Part shown: positions 23,149-30,908 of the stretch, one piece after another
How the letters are laid out: each line of letters begins with the position of its first letter
How positions within the stretch are numbered: position 1 is the stretch's first letter
Origin: a virus
Length of the DNA: 34,421 bases
Virus record (IMG/VR): IMGVR_UViG_3300048026_000375
Coordinates: 1-34,421 of that record
Strand: one strand, 5' to 3'
Translations under genes and position numbers: made by a program
The notes under the pieces: generated by a model
What the model was told of the DNA's origin: nothing
Database searches by the model: none
What the model saw: only the letters and a program-made list of their open reading frames with translations

Positions 23149-23508
23149 TTATTGGCATACATAAGGTTTATTCCACTTACCAATATTAATATCATTGTAA
23201 TATGCAGTATGAAAATAATCTGTCATATAGTCTGATTTATCAAACCATTTATCACCTTTCATAGCCAAAAGTAATTTTGCTAGGAATTCTTTTGCAACAC
23301 CATTATAATGGTTTTCAATATGATACACATTAACCTGTGTATAACCATCGCCATGTGAATGATCAAATTCAATTGGACCACTTTGTATATTAACAACTAA
23401 ACTCGAATGATTATTAATAGCAATAGAACCTTTCATATTATACTCTTTAAGAACCGATTTAATTGCTGGTGCTAACTCTTTTTTTTCTTTTTGACTAATA
23501 AACGCCAT
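23149..23508 (-). CDS. Conserved phage protein (LPD29-like)
   Basis: 119 aa. The pattern LAPAIKSVLKEYNMKGSIAI, then SLVVNIQSGPIEF, and the end DYFHTAYYNDINIGKWNKPY matches a widespread small phage family that I associate with LPD29 (large polyvalent protein-associated domain). Its function is unknown; the family often occurs with DNA-modifying or ejected proteins. It has its own promoter and a strong ribosome site (AAGGAGATAATACAA-ATG). Confidence 0.6.
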   Translation of the reverse strand: MAFISQKEKKELAPAIKSVLKEYNMKGSIAINNHSSLVVNIQSGPIEFDHSHGDGYTQVNVYHIENHYNGVAKEFLAKLLLAMKGDKWFDKSDYMTDYFHTAYYNDINIGKWNKPYVCQ

Positions 23509-23542
23509 TTGTATTATCTCCTTTTTGTTAACTTATACTATT

Positions 23543-23570
23543 ATAATAACATCTTTCGTCAATCTGTCAA
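23543..23570 (-). promoter_or_regulatory. Early promoter TTGACA-N16-TATTAT (copy 2)
   Basis: TTGACA (23570-23565) and TATTAT (23548-23543) on the minus strand, 16 bases apart, reading into the 119-aa gene. The -35 box overlaps the stop codon of the Smr gene. Confidence 0.7.
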
Positions 23571-23887
23571 CCTTTAGAACCCCATTTCTTTAATAAGGGT
23601 GCTATATTAACCATTGATTTTACTGAGTTTTTTGAGGTTATAGAAATTTTTAAATCTTTTTTCTTCTTTTTTAGTATAATTTGGTAGGATCCACGATTAG
23701 GTAACATAGTTTTCACCGAAGATATACAAGATATTGCTTCACACCACCTGGGCAATTCCTCATATATTGCACCATATCCAGTTATAACCACAAATTTACG
23801 AAGACCATTTAAGTCACATATTTCTACATGACTCTTAAATCGTTTCCATGCATCATGTTTTGTATATCCGTGTAAATCTATCTGCAT
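23567..23887 (-). CDS. Stand-alone Smr-domain protein
   Basis: 106 aa. It has the Smr signatures: IDLHGYT at the start (D4, H6, G7), the central FVVITGYGAIYEELPRW (TGxG loop), and then VKTMLPNRGSYQIIL, the closing Gly loop. Smr domains of MutS2 type are nicking nucleases on branched DNA or RNA nucleases acting on stalled ribosomes. The last 35 residues are basic. It begins 3 bases after the stop of the 67-aa gene without a clear ribosome site, so it is probably expressed by coupling. A job in processing recombination intermediates would fit the neighbours. Confidence 0.72.
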   Translation of the reverse strand: MQIDLHGYTKHDAWKRFKSHVEICDLNGLRKFVVITGYGAIYEELPRWCEAISCISSVKTMLPNRGSYQIILKKKKKDLKISITSKNSVKSMVNIAPLLKKWGSKG

Positions 23888-23890
23888 CGT

Positions 23891-24094
23891 TTATAGTGAA
23901 ATTGTTAGTTCCATTCCACTAAAATTAGCAACATACAGATTCTTTTTCTTATATTGATTAAAATTAAGAGAAACGCCTTCTAACAAAACCTTAACAACAC
24001 CATTATAAGAAGAAAGAACAGTGCCTTCCCATTCTTTCCCATTATCTGTACAATGTACTAATACCTTATCGGGTACTTTACTTTCATATTGCAT
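23891..24094 (-). CDS. Small beta-rich protein, unknown
   Basis: 67 aa. It reads as a small beta barrel (KVLVHCTDNGKEWEGTVLSS, VVKVLLEGVSLNF) without known motif. It starts behind AAAGGAGTTGTAA-ATG inside the end of the HD gene and is followed directly by Smr, so the three genes are one unit. Confidence 0.55.
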   Translation of the reverse strand: MQYESKVPDKVLVHCTDNGKEWEGTVLSSYNGVVKVLLEGVSLNFNQYKKKNLYVANFSGMELTISL

Positions 24095-24593
24095 TTACAA
24101 CTCCTTTTGCTTCACTGTATATATCCATTGAATGAATCTTAGTCATTGCATTTAACAACAACTCCATTTCTGCAATGTATACCTTAGCAAACTTTGGATC
24201 ATTTACTTTAATATCTTTACCATTACTAATCATATCAGCCGCCTTAATTAACTGAACAGCCGCCGGTGATTGGCTTAACCGATCTCTGTCAATAGTTTTA
24301 CGAACTTCACGATTTCCATCTTCTGGTTTACTTGTATCCGTTAACCATTTAACCATATCAGCAGTTGAATTACCAAAATCTTTTCTAATATCTTCTACAG
24401 TTACATCTGTATCTTCTACTGTATCATGCAGTAAAGCCGCGGCAATCATTTCTTTACTACCGTTGTAAGATTCAACAATACTTGCTACTTCTTCAGTATG
24501 AGTAACATAAGGCAAGCCCGTGTACTTGCGAACTTGTCCATTATGTGCCTTACGGGCAAATTGCTTTGCCCTTTCAATAAACTCTTTATCCAT
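24084..24593 (-). CDS. HD-domain hydrolase, small alarmone hydrolase (Mesh1/SpoT-like)
   Basis: 169 aa from the TAATG-coupled ATG at 24593. It has the RelA/SpoT hydrolase pattern: RKAHNGQVRKYTGLPYVTH (H32), LLHDTVEDTD (H56, D57, E60, D61), then LIKAADMISNGK, where SpoT has LADRLHN (D120, N124). There is no synthetase, TGS or ACT domain, so it is the stand-alone hydrolase type that cleaves (p)ppGpp. Acting in the host cytoplasm it could lift the stringent response during infection. A general nucleotide pyrophosphohydrolase activity is the alternative. Confidence 0.8.
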   Translation of the reverse strand: MDKEFIERAKQFARKAHNGQVRKYTGLPYVTHTEEVASIVESYNGSKEMIAAALLHDTVEDTDVTVEDIRKDFGNSTADMVKWLTDTSKPEDGNREVRKTIDRDRLSQSPAAVQLIKAADMISNGKDIKVNDPKFAKVYIAEMELLLNAMTKIHSMDIYSEAKGVVNAI

Positions 24594-24958
24594 TAAGCAA
24601 TTCCAGTCCAATTTGCAATACGAGTATTATTAGCATCTTCATAAACGTTACCACGTTTAAAATTCATTGCAGGTTGATTAAATCCAGCCGCCTTAAGCAT
24701 ATCACCTTCTACAAAACCTTTAGTAGGAGTTTTAACAATAAAGCCGTTTACACTACCACCACCAAATGAACTTTTATGGTCTTTTTTGATAAGTTTAATA
24801 TACTTTTGACCTTCTTTAATTTCAATGTTCCAATTATCAACAACTTCTTTATTGTATCCAGACAACGGCTTTTTACCATCATGTGTTGCCCAATTGATAT
24901 AATCTTGTTTCATTGTTTCAACAACTTGTTCAACTGCTTGTTTAAGTAATATATTCAT
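24593..24958 (-). CDS. Conserved phage protein, unknown function
   Basis: 121 aa. It has an N-terminal helix, then a beta region with YIKLIKKDHKSSFGGGSVNG, then FIVKTPTKGFVEGDMLKAAGF and NFKRGNVYED. I have seen this ending in phage hypotheticals of unknown role. It is preceded by its own promoter (copy 3) and AGGAGAAAACAA-ATG, and coupled by TAATG to the HD hydrolase. Confidence 0.6.
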   Translation of the reverse strand: MNILLKQAVEQVVETMKQDYINWATHDGKKPLSGYNKEVVDNWNIEIKEGQKYIKLIKKDHKSSFGGGSVNGFIVKTPTKGFVEGDMLKAAGFNQPAMNFKRGNVYEDANNTRIANWTGIA

Positions 24959-24991
24959 TTGTTTTCTCCTGTTTATTTAACTTACTCTTAT

Positions 24992-25019
24992 ATAATAGCA
25001 TCTTTGTCCAATCTGTCAA
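24992..25019 (-). promoter_or_regulatory. Early promoter TTGACA-N16-TATTAT (copy 3)
   Basis: TTGACA (25019-25014) and TATTAT (24997-24992), 16 bases apart on the minus strand. The spacer shares AGATTG and AAAGATG with copy 2. It drives the four-gene unit from 24958 to 23567. Confidence 0.7.
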
Positions 25020-25032
25020 CCATTATAGTCAT

Positions 25033-25059
25033 AAAAAAAGCCTTGATTTACAAGGCTTT
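25033..25059 (-). terminator. Rho-independent terminator after the 68-aa gene
   Basis: The minus-strand hairpin AAAGCCTTG-TAAAT-CAAGGCTTT is followed by further T residues (seven in a row including the stem end) 17 bases after the stop at 25076. It separates this gene from promoter copy 3 downstream. Confidence 0.8.
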
Positions 25060-25075
25060 ATTATTTTATTTAAAT

Positions 25076-25282
25076 TTATATAAAAAATTGTTCTGCTTTT
25101 TTGCGAGATTCTGCAGTAGATATTTGACTTTCAATGCTTAAAATATTGACATAATCACTTATGCCTGAGAATTCGTCAATAAGTTGAGATTTTGCGTCTG
25201 TTTGACTATTCGCCAGCATGATAACTTCTCTACTTCTGGGATCTTCATCTGTTCTGTAACGAACTATGTACTTGCTTACCAT
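25076..25282 (-). CDS. Small early phage protein, unknown
   Basis: 68 aa. A short beta strand (KYIVRYRTDEDPRSREVIM) is followed by two charged helices (TDAKSQLIDEF, AESRKKAEQFF). It is not recognised. It has its own promoter, a strong ribosome site (CAAGGAGTCAAGTA-ATG) and its own terminator, so it is a complete single-gene unit, typical of small host-takeover genes. Confidence 0.6.
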   Translation of the reverse strand: MVSKYIVRYRTDEDPRSREVIMLANSQTDAKSQLIDEFSGISDYVNILSIESQISTAESRKKAEQFFI

Positions 25283-25315
25283 TACTTGACTCCTTGTCTA
25301 ATTACTATAAGTGTT

Positions 25316-25344
25316 ATAATACACTCTGTAATTCAAAAAGTCAA
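25316..25344 (-). promoter_or_regulatory. Early promoter TTGACT-N17-TATTAT
   Basis: TTGACT (25344-25339) and TATTAT (25321-25316) on the minus strand, 17 bases apart, followed by AAGGAG and the start at 25282. Confidence 0.7.
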
Positions 25345-25354
25345 TAGTTATTTT

Positions 25355-26179
25355 CTAATATTTTAATCTTTTGTGCATTTTTATATAAGTATCATCTGCA
25401 CCTTGTATTGGTGTTAACATCTTATCCAATGTGTTAACTTGTGCTTTTGACCTATGACAAGCAACAACATTTACAACACCACTGTTTAAAAAGATATTGT
25501 TCTTCTCACCTCTAAAGTTATTTGGATTATAATTCCTAACTGGTAACCACCACAGTAAGTAATCCTGTGGTACTAGTTCATTCCATAAAAAACTTATATG
25601 ATCTTTGTTATCGTTAACTTCGATTAACATTCCTGGTTTAAATTTTTTAATAGATTCGCGAGCTCCTATTATTACTTCCTTTTCATATCCTTCAACGTCT
25701 ATTTTTATAAAGTCTGCCTTTATAGGTTGCAATCCATCAATAGTAACCATTTGTGAAGTATGGAAAGGTCCAGAACGTTTGTTTAGTACTGTACATTCTC
25801 CATAGTTGCCAGGAATATGTGGACTATAAGAACTTATAAAAACTGAAGAAATCTTGTCTCCTATACAATTATTATATACTTGCACGTTTGAAGTTTGATT
25901 GTTTGCTAAATTTTTATATAATAATTCTCTACTAAACTCATTTGGTTCAAAAGAACTTATCTGTCCTTGAAATGCGTGTTTGGCAAACCATATTGTATGT
26001 AACCCTATGTTTGCTCCAATGTCTAATACAAAATCCGTTGGTTGTATCATATGCGACATTACTGTAAATTCTTGTTCACAGTATTCGCCATACATATCTA
26101 AACTTTTTCCAATGATAGTATCATTAGTAAAGTAAGAAAACTTTCCATGTTTACACTGTGATGTTCTAATACTATTCAT
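25355..26179 (-). CDS. FkbM-family methyltransferase
   Basis: 274 aa. The SAM-binding motif I is VLDIGANIGLHTIWFA (51-66), followed by SSFEPNEFSRELL and the FkbM hallmark FIKIDVEGYEKEVI (157-170) with KPGMLIEVND. The family methylates O-linked sugars or related metabolites. It overlaps the cytidylyltransferase-cupin gene by 8 bases and lies next to another methyltransferase, forming a sugar-modification group. The last 70 residues are family-variable. Confidence 0.85.
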   Translation of the reverse strand: MNSIRTSQCKHGKFSYFTNDTIIGKSLDMYGEYCEQEFTVMSHMIQPTDFVLDIGANIGLHTIWFAKHAFQGQISSFEPNEFSRELLYKNLANNQTSNVQVYNNCIGDKISSVFISSYSPHIPGNYGECTVLNKRSGPFHTSQMVTIDGLQPIKADFIKIDVEGYEKEVIIGARESIKKFKPGMLIEVNDNKDHISFLWNELVPQDYLLWWLPVRNYNPNNFRGEKNNIFLNSGVVNVVACHRSKAQVNTLDKMLTPIQGADDTYIKMHKRLKY

Positions 26180-26945
26180 CTTTACGTTCTATATCTTCCT
26201 CGGTACACTTTTCACCGTATTGTATTTCTACAAGTTTTACATCTTCTGTACTAGGATTATTTAACTGATGCCAAGTATTTGGTTCTATGTTTGTGAACTC
26301 GTGTTTGTGTAGTACTTGTTGATGAATTAGTCTTGGATCTTCTGGATGTTCAATATTGTTAGCAACGTTACCTTTAGTAACTAGCCAAAGTTCACTTCTA
26401 AGATTGTGTTTTTGGTAAGATAAAGACTTACCCGGATTAATTACAATCTCTTTTACTTTAACACCGTCGTCTCTATATAAAATTTTATAATGACCCCATG
26501 GTCTATCTGTTTTTGCATTTACCCAAGAAGCAAGGAAATCGCGAGAACCATATTTCTTTTCATCACCTACATTAAATTTAAATGACACTCTGTCTTTGGA
26601 TGCAAATCTTTTAACTTCAGGTGTTGATTCTTCTACCCGGTCTCCTCCATTGGCAAAAACGATTTCATCATGCGGGTACTCTTTTAGTAAGAGTTCTATA
26701 GCACCGGAGGCTGTGCCGTCAGTGTCATCAAATTCAATGACATCAGATACCATGTCTAAATGTTTTATGATTGTTTTACGAATGTTTAGGCTTTGAAACT
26801 CTTTGCCTTTTTTATGTCTGAGCCACTCATCACTGTTAACGCCTACAATTAACTTGTCGCCGAGTTTTTTAGCATCGATAAAATAGGATATATGTCCGTC
26901 GTGTAAGGGGTCAAATCCGCCCGTTACTAGCACAAGTTTCTTCAT
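26172..26945 (-). CDS. Cytidylyltransferase-like domain fused to a mannose-6-phosphate-isomerase-type cupin
   Basis: 257 aa, two domains. Residues 1-140: LVTGGFDPLHDGHISYF with the HxGH motif (H15-H18), ending with KYGSRDFLASW, a nucleotidyltransferase of the RfaE/TagD type. Residues 146-250: RPWGHYKIL, then INPGKSLSYQKH and SELWLVTKGN, the cupin of type II mannose-6-phosphate isomerases. A nucleotide-sugar precursor made by the first domain may be linked to sugar isomerisation by the second. The arrangement is compact and in one frame. The start at 26945 has no clear ribosome site. Confidence 0.8.
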   Translation of the reverse strand: MKKLVLVTGGFDPLHDGHISYFIDAKKLGDKLIVGVNSDEWLRHKKGKEFQSLNIRKTIIKHLDMVSDVIEFDDTDGTASGAIELLLKEYPHDEIVFANGGDRVEESTPEVKRFASKDRVSFKFNVGDEKKYGSRDFLASWVNAKTDRPWGHYKILYRDDGVKVKEIVINPGKSLSYQKHNLRSELWLVTKGNVANNIEHPEDPRLIHQQVLHKHEFTNIEPNTWHQLNNPSTEDVKLVEIQYGEKCTEEDIERKDE

Positions 26946-26976
26946 ATTAGTACTTATCTAGTTGTGCTACAATATG

Positions 26977-27729
26977 TTAGACATTTGAATAGTCTACAAT
27001 AGTGCCAGATAACCATTTTAATAGCAATCCTTTGTTTGTTAAGTACCCAAATTTGTTTATTTGTTCAGAACAAATTTCAGGCATTAATTCTAATAAATCG
27101 CTTATTGTCTTTTCATTATAATCATAAATGTCATTTGAATCTTTGTAAACAAATGCATTAATGATGTTAGTATTAGGTTGTTTATGTAAAAATCCGTCTC
27201 TCGTATTAAAACCACTCAGTGCCAACATATGAATTAAACTTACAATAGTAATATGATGTGTTGCAGTATCATACACTCTATGATCAGGTTCTCCATAGAA
27301 GGTATTAACATTACTTGGAAAACTTAAACATAAAACTCCCCCGTCTGAACAAACTTTATTCATTTTATGTAAAAATTTTAATGGATCTTTTGCTTCTTGT
27401 AAAACACTATGAGCCCAAACTACATCAAACTTTTTATCAAATGTAATTTCATCCCAGTCACCTTTTACTTTATTAATATTTTTATGTTCAAAGTCTGTAT
27501 TCCAAATAGGATTTTTATCTAGTGCAGTGACATTGATATTAAGCGGAATTGGATTTGTTTCATCACCGTCATCACACATTGCCCACCAAAATGCATCATG
27601 TCCATCTCGGCTTCCAACATCTAATACACTGTCAATACTTTCTAGCATTTCAGGGTATCCGTATATTTGTTGTAAAAAATTAAGACTGTGTAGTCTAGAA
27701 TTGGCTGGGTTACTTAATAAGAAATCCAT
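26977..27729 (-). CDS. SAM-dependent methyltransferase (class I)
   Basis: 250 aa. Motif I is SVLDVGSRDGHDAFWW (about 34-49); then NVTALDKNP, FDVVWAHSVLQEAKDP (motif IV region) and GGVLCLSFPS. This is a Methyltransf_11-like fold; HDAFWWAMCD replaces the usual glycine-rich run, which may affect binding. The substrate is unknown. It stands with FkbM and cytidylyltransferase genes, so a sugar or lipid target is likely. It starts inside the end of the 100-aa gene (20-base overlap). Confidence 0.8.
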   Translation of the reverse strand: MDFLLSNPANSRLHSLNFLQQIYGYPEMLESIDSVLDVGSRDGHDAFWWAMCDDGDETNPIPLNINVTALDKNPIWNTDFEHKNINKVKGDWDEITFDKKFDVVWAHSVLQEAKDPLKFLHKMNKVCSDGGVLCLSFPSNVNTFYGEPDHRVYDTATHHITIVSLIHMLALSGFNTRDGFLHKQPNTNIINAFVYKDSNDIYDYNEKTISDLLELMPEICSEQINKFGYLTNKGLLLKWLSGTIVDYSNV

Positions 27730-28012
27730 TATTCAACATTCCCTTCATAAAATCAACTTTTACTTGTTCTAACTTACGTTCTGTATTTAATATTTTTTGG
27801 TCAAATACATCTGAACTTACTTTTTTAAAACTGCGATTTAAATCTTCTGCTAGTTGATCTAATGTATATTTTTGTTGTTTAAATTTTACGCAATCTGGAT
27901 TCTCATTATCTTCTTCAGTAAATGCAGTAACATATTTACTATACTCTTTTGAGAATTTATTGTATTCAGACAGTATTTCTACTGCTTTTTTACTTGTATT
28001 ATAATGATACAT
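27710..28012 (-). CDS. Small helical protein downstream of UvsY
   Basis: 100 aa from the ATG at 28012 (GGAATGGAAG upstream); a longer frame to 28042 lies inside uvsY. The sequence is coiled-coil-like (KAVEILSEYNKFSKEYSKYV, LDQLAEDLNRSFKKV), with no motif. It overlaps the end of uvsY by 14 bases, so it probably belongs to the recombination unit. I cannot assign a function. Confidence 0.55.
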   Translation of the reverse strand: MYHYNTSKKAVEILSEYNKFSKEYSKYVTAFTEEDNENPDCVKFKQQKYTLDQLAEDLNRSFKKVSSDVFDQKILNTERKLEQVKVDFMKGMLNNGFLIK

Positions 28013-28454
28013 CTTCCATTCCGGCTGTTCTAAGTTTAACAATGTGTCCTAGTTGCCATTGTTTTGCATCTAGGCCTTTCATTATTCCAAGCCATTTGTT
28101 ACGCAATAACGCAACTTCATTTATTAATGTTTCAAAGTCAATAACTTCATCTTCGCCATCAACATACTTTTCAGCATCACGACTTGTTAATGCTCTTTGA
28201 TATGTTTCAAGATATTTTTGAAAATGTTTTCTTCGAATTTTTCTTAATTGAATATTAAGATGGTTGAGCACCGCTTCAACTTCTTGCAGTTGATTAAAAC
28301 GGTGCTCAGTTACCCCTGGTAAAGCACGAATACTTTTTTCTACAATACCGTAGATACCTACATCTCTTTTTGCTTCATCTAGTTCTTTTTCAAAATGTAA
28401 AATGAAATCTGGTAACTTTGATATATCGTGTGTTACTTTACCATACCAACTCAT
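27999..28454 (-). CDS. uvsY: UvsY recombination mediator
   Basis: 151 aa, close to the T4 UvsY length. Diagnostic parts are the C-terminal RNKWLGIMKGLDAKQWQLGH and KLRTAGMED, and the central DAEKYVDGEDEVIDF. The protein loads UvsX on gp32-covered single-stranded DNA as a ring-shaped oligomer. It starts at TAATG coupled to the 76-aa gene, and uvsX lies just upstream. Confidence 0.88.
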   Translation of the reverse strand: MSWYGKVTHDISKLPDFILHFEKELDEAKRDVGIYGIVEKSIRALPGVTEHRFNQLQEVEAVLNHLNIQLRKIRRKHFQKYLETYQRALTSRDAEKYVDGEDEVIDFETLINEVALLRNKWLGIMKGLDAKQWQLGHIVKLRTAGMEDVSL

Positions 28455-28684
28455 TATTCGTCTCCGTAAGGATCTTCGTCATCTACTAATTCTTCGTCTG
28501 GTATTGCGTTCTGAACTGCATCACGAATATGATTGTCTTCTTTGCCCAATTCTTTTAATGCTTCTTCACTAACACCTAAGTCAATTAAAGATGATACCCA
28601 ATGATCTGCCGCAGTAACTTTATCTTTTGCTGGAATATATTCTTTTAATACATTCCAAATTTCTGGTAGCATATCCTCTTCCAT
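28454..28684 (-). CDS. Conserved small protein between uvsX and uvsY
   Basis: 76 aa. The pattern LPEIWNVLKEYIPAKDKVTAA and the acidic end DEELVDDEDPYGDE match a small protein commonly found at this place in T4-like marine phages. It has a strong ribosome site (AAGGAGGCCTT-ATG). Its function is unknown; an acidic partner of the recombination proteins is an inference from position. Confidence 0.65.
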   Translation of the reverse strand: MEEDMLPEIWNVLKEYIPAKDKVTAADHWVSSLIDLGVSEEALKELGKEDNHIRDAVQNAIPDEELVDDEDPYGDE

Positions 28685-28693
28685 AAGGCCTCC

Positions 28694-29752
28694 TTATTCT
28701 TCTGTGACTGGTTCGGTTACTTCTTCAGTATCTAAAACTGTTTCTCCAGATGTAATGTCTTTCATTACAATCTCAAGTTTTTCACCTGTCCAGTTTTTAC
28801 GGAACTCAATAACTTCTGTTCCATCTTTTGATTTGTATGCAAGTCTGTTGCCTTGCTTTTTAAGTAAGCCGGCTTTTTCAAACAATTCAACAAGTCCACT
28901 ATAAGGATCCATTCCTGTTTCATAAGGGATCTTTACTTGTACACCTTCGAATGGTTTACTGTAACGAGTTTTCATTACTTTACAACCTGCTCTAATACCA
29001 CGTACATCACTTACTTTGTTTCCGTCAAGGTCTTCTTTTAGTTTTAACTTCTTCATTGCAATAACAATACTTGAAGCATATATAAAGCCTTGTCCACCAG
29101 ATATTTTATCATCTGGGTCAAACATATCTTGCGATTGGTAAGTGTGGTTTGTTGCTACTAGCCCTACATTATAACTACCAAACATATTAACACAGTTTGT
29201 TACTAATGCCTTTAGAGCTTTTGCTTTACGACCCATATCACCTTTCATGTCACCACTATCAAACTGATTAAGTTCTGTTGGTGTCATCATCATGCCTAAT
29301 GAGTCAATTACAAATAATACCTTTGGTCTTTCACCATCGGGCATATCTCTATAATCTTTCATAAACGTACTAATAGTTTTAGCAACATCATCTAACATTG
29401 CCATACTTAATTTTAATAGTTTACTTTCGTCTGTGTCTACGCCTAATGCTTGTAGCCACGTTTCATCTAATGCATTCTCAGAATCAATTAATACTACAAA
29501 GATACCTTGATCTTGTGCAGATTTAATTACGTTACCAGATGCAAAGTAACTTTTACCTGCTCCTGATTCTCCTGCGAATACACTTACTTTTCCTAATGGA
29601 AGACCTTTATTAAAATCTCCACTTACTAGATAGTTTAATGCATAACTTCCTGTACTAATCCAATCTGTTGGATCATTAAAGCCAATGCTTAACCCATCAA
29701 TACTTTTCGTAATATCTTTACGAAATTTACTTACGTCAAACGGTTTTGCCAT
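28694..29752 (-). CDS. uvsX: UvsX RecA-like recombinase
   Basis: 352 aa. Walker A is AGESGAGKS (60-68), Walker B VLFVIDSLGMM, and the DNA-binding loop 2 region follows (VGLVATNHTYQS, then ISGGQGFIYASS). In T4 it performs strand exchange for recombination-dependent replication and repair. The C-terminus is acidic, as in RecA. It lies behind the gp32 terminator; expression must come from partial read-through or from an unrecognised promoter in the 55-base gap. Confidence 0.93.
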   Translation of the reverse strand: MAKPFDVSKFRKDITKSIDGLSIGFNDPTDWISTGSYALNYLVSGDFNKGLPLGKVSVFAGESGAGKSYFASGNVIKSAQDQGIFVVLIDSENALDETWLQALGVDTDESKLLKLSMAMLDDVAKTISTFMKDYRDMPDGERPKVLFVIDSLGMMMTPTELNQFDSGDMKGDMGRKAKALKALVTNCVNMFGSYNVGLVATNHTYQSQDMFDPDDKISGGQGFIYASSIVIAMKKLKLKEDLDGNKVSDVRGIRAGCKVMKTRYSKPFEGVQVKIPYETGMDPYSGLVELFEKAGLLKKQGNRLAYKSKDGTEVIEFRKNWTGEKLEIVMKDITSGETVLDTEEVTEPVTEE

Positions 29753-29776
29753 GTTTTATCTCTCACGTTAAAAATA

Positions 29777-29798
29777 GGAGACGACCGAAGTCGCCTCC
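29777..29798 (-). terminator. gp32 terminator with cUUCGg loop
   Basis: On the minus strand GGAGGCGAC-UUCG-GUCGUCUCC (with G-U pairing) is followed by TATTTTTAA. It lies 9 bases after the gp32 stop. T4 gene 32 also ends with a terminator. Confidence 0.8.
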
Positions 29799-29807
29799 CT
29801 AGATTTA

Positions 29808-30821
29808 TTACTGTTGTCTTGAACGAATCATTGCTAAAATATCTTCAGCACGTTGTCCTGATTCACCACCTGTTGCCGCTGGGGCCGGTGTTGCCACTGG
29901 TGCCGCAACCGGAGTTGCAACTGCTTCAACTTGTGGAGCAGACACAGTTTCTGCTGGAGCAGATGTCTGAGTTGCAGTAGGTGTTGGCGTTGGAGCCGCT
30001 TCTACTGTTTTAGCACTACCATTGTCCGGTAGTTGTACTCCTGAAGGTCGGAAATATTGTCCAAACTTTTCAGAGTCATATGCCTTGCCATCAACACTAT
30101 CTTCAAACATTTGTTTGATAATGCCAACTTCGGCTTCATTAGGCTTTTTAGGAAGGAAATCATTTAAGTCATATAGACCATATGTTTCAATCGCTTTTTG
30201 TTCTTCCTCAGAAAGAGCAGTTTCTTTTCTTGCCCAATTAGAAGTTGAATAATCTGCGTAACCACCTTTTGAAGTTTTTACAACACGGAAGTCAATTCCT
30301 TTGTTGCTATCTGTTGGTAATTCTTCCATATCAGGATCCATTAAAGATGCCTTGATAATATTAAATAATTGTGGTCCCATAATAAACCTACGAATTGGAT
30401 TCTCTGGAGATTCCTCATCTAATGGATTATCACGCACAAAACCTTGGAATACATAAGATTTCTTTTTCCAATACTTACGACCCATGTCTTCTAAAGAACT
30501 ATCTTTAAACCATGGTCTAACTTCTGCTAGAATTGGACAAGAACCTACTGGTTCCCACATTTCCATACAAGGTACTTGAACAGTAATAGGTTTACTATCT
30601 ACTTGTCCTTTAATACCCTGGAACGGTAAACGAATCATTGCTCGTTCGGCCCAGAAAAATGTGTTTTGTGAATTGGAATCTGGAAGAAAACGAAGTGTTG
30701 TACTTTGTCCTTCTGAAATGTTCCAATGTGGGAAAATTGCGTTGTCGCCGCCGCGGTTTCCGCCTTGTGAGCGGGTATCCTGTGCTTGTAGTTTCGCACG
30801 GATGTCTGCTAATGATGCCAT
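29808..30821 (-). CDS. 32: Single-stranded DNA-binding protein gp32
   Basis: 337 aa. It has the N-terminal LAST-type basic region (about 1-25), then the OB-fold core: NISEGQSTTLRFLPD, FFWAERAMIRLPF, VPCMEMWEPVGSCPI, RPWFKDSSLEDMGRKYWKKK and YVFQGFVRDNP. Only two Cys are seen near the T4 zinc site (VPC and SCP), as in marine relatives, so zinc binding is doubtful. Residues about 265-320 are a Pro/Ala/Thr-rich linker. It ends in a short helix (AEDILAMIRSRQQ) instead of a long acidic tail. It coats DNA at forks and binds UvsY and polymerase. Confidence 0.92.
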   Translation of the reverse strand: MASLADIRAKLQAQDTRSQGGNRGGDNAIFPHWNISEGQSTTLRFLPDSNSQNTFFWAERAMIRLPFQGIKGQVDSKPITVQVPCMEMWEPVGSCPILAEVRPWFKDSSLEDMGRKYWKKKSYVFQGFVRDNPLDEESPENPIRRFIMGPQLFNIIKASLMDPDMEELPTDSNKGIDFRVVKTSKGGYADYSTSNWARKETALSEEEQKAIETYGLYDLNDFLPKKPNEAEVGIIKQMFEDSVDGKAYDSEKFGQYFRPSGVQLPDNGSAKTVEAAPTPTPTATQTSAPAETVSAPQVEAVATPVAAPVATPAPAATGGESGQRAEDILAMIRSRQQ

Positions 30822-30861
30822 AATATATGCCTCTCTTTTGCCTAGTTATGTTATTAATAAT

Positions 30862-30900
30862 ATTGCCTATGATAGCAATTTGTACACCTTCCTGATGTAC
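30862..30900 (-). promoter_or_regulatory. Two adjacent hairpins in the gp32 mRNA leader
   Basis: In the minus-strand leader GTACA-(loop with AGGAAGG)-TGTAC (30900-30882) is followed by ATTGC-UAUCAUAG-GCAAT (30879-30862). They lie about 40-80 bases before the ATG. T4 gp32 represses its own translation by binding a structured leader, so these are candidates for the same control. Confidence 0.4.
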
Positions 30901-30908
30901 TGCTAACA

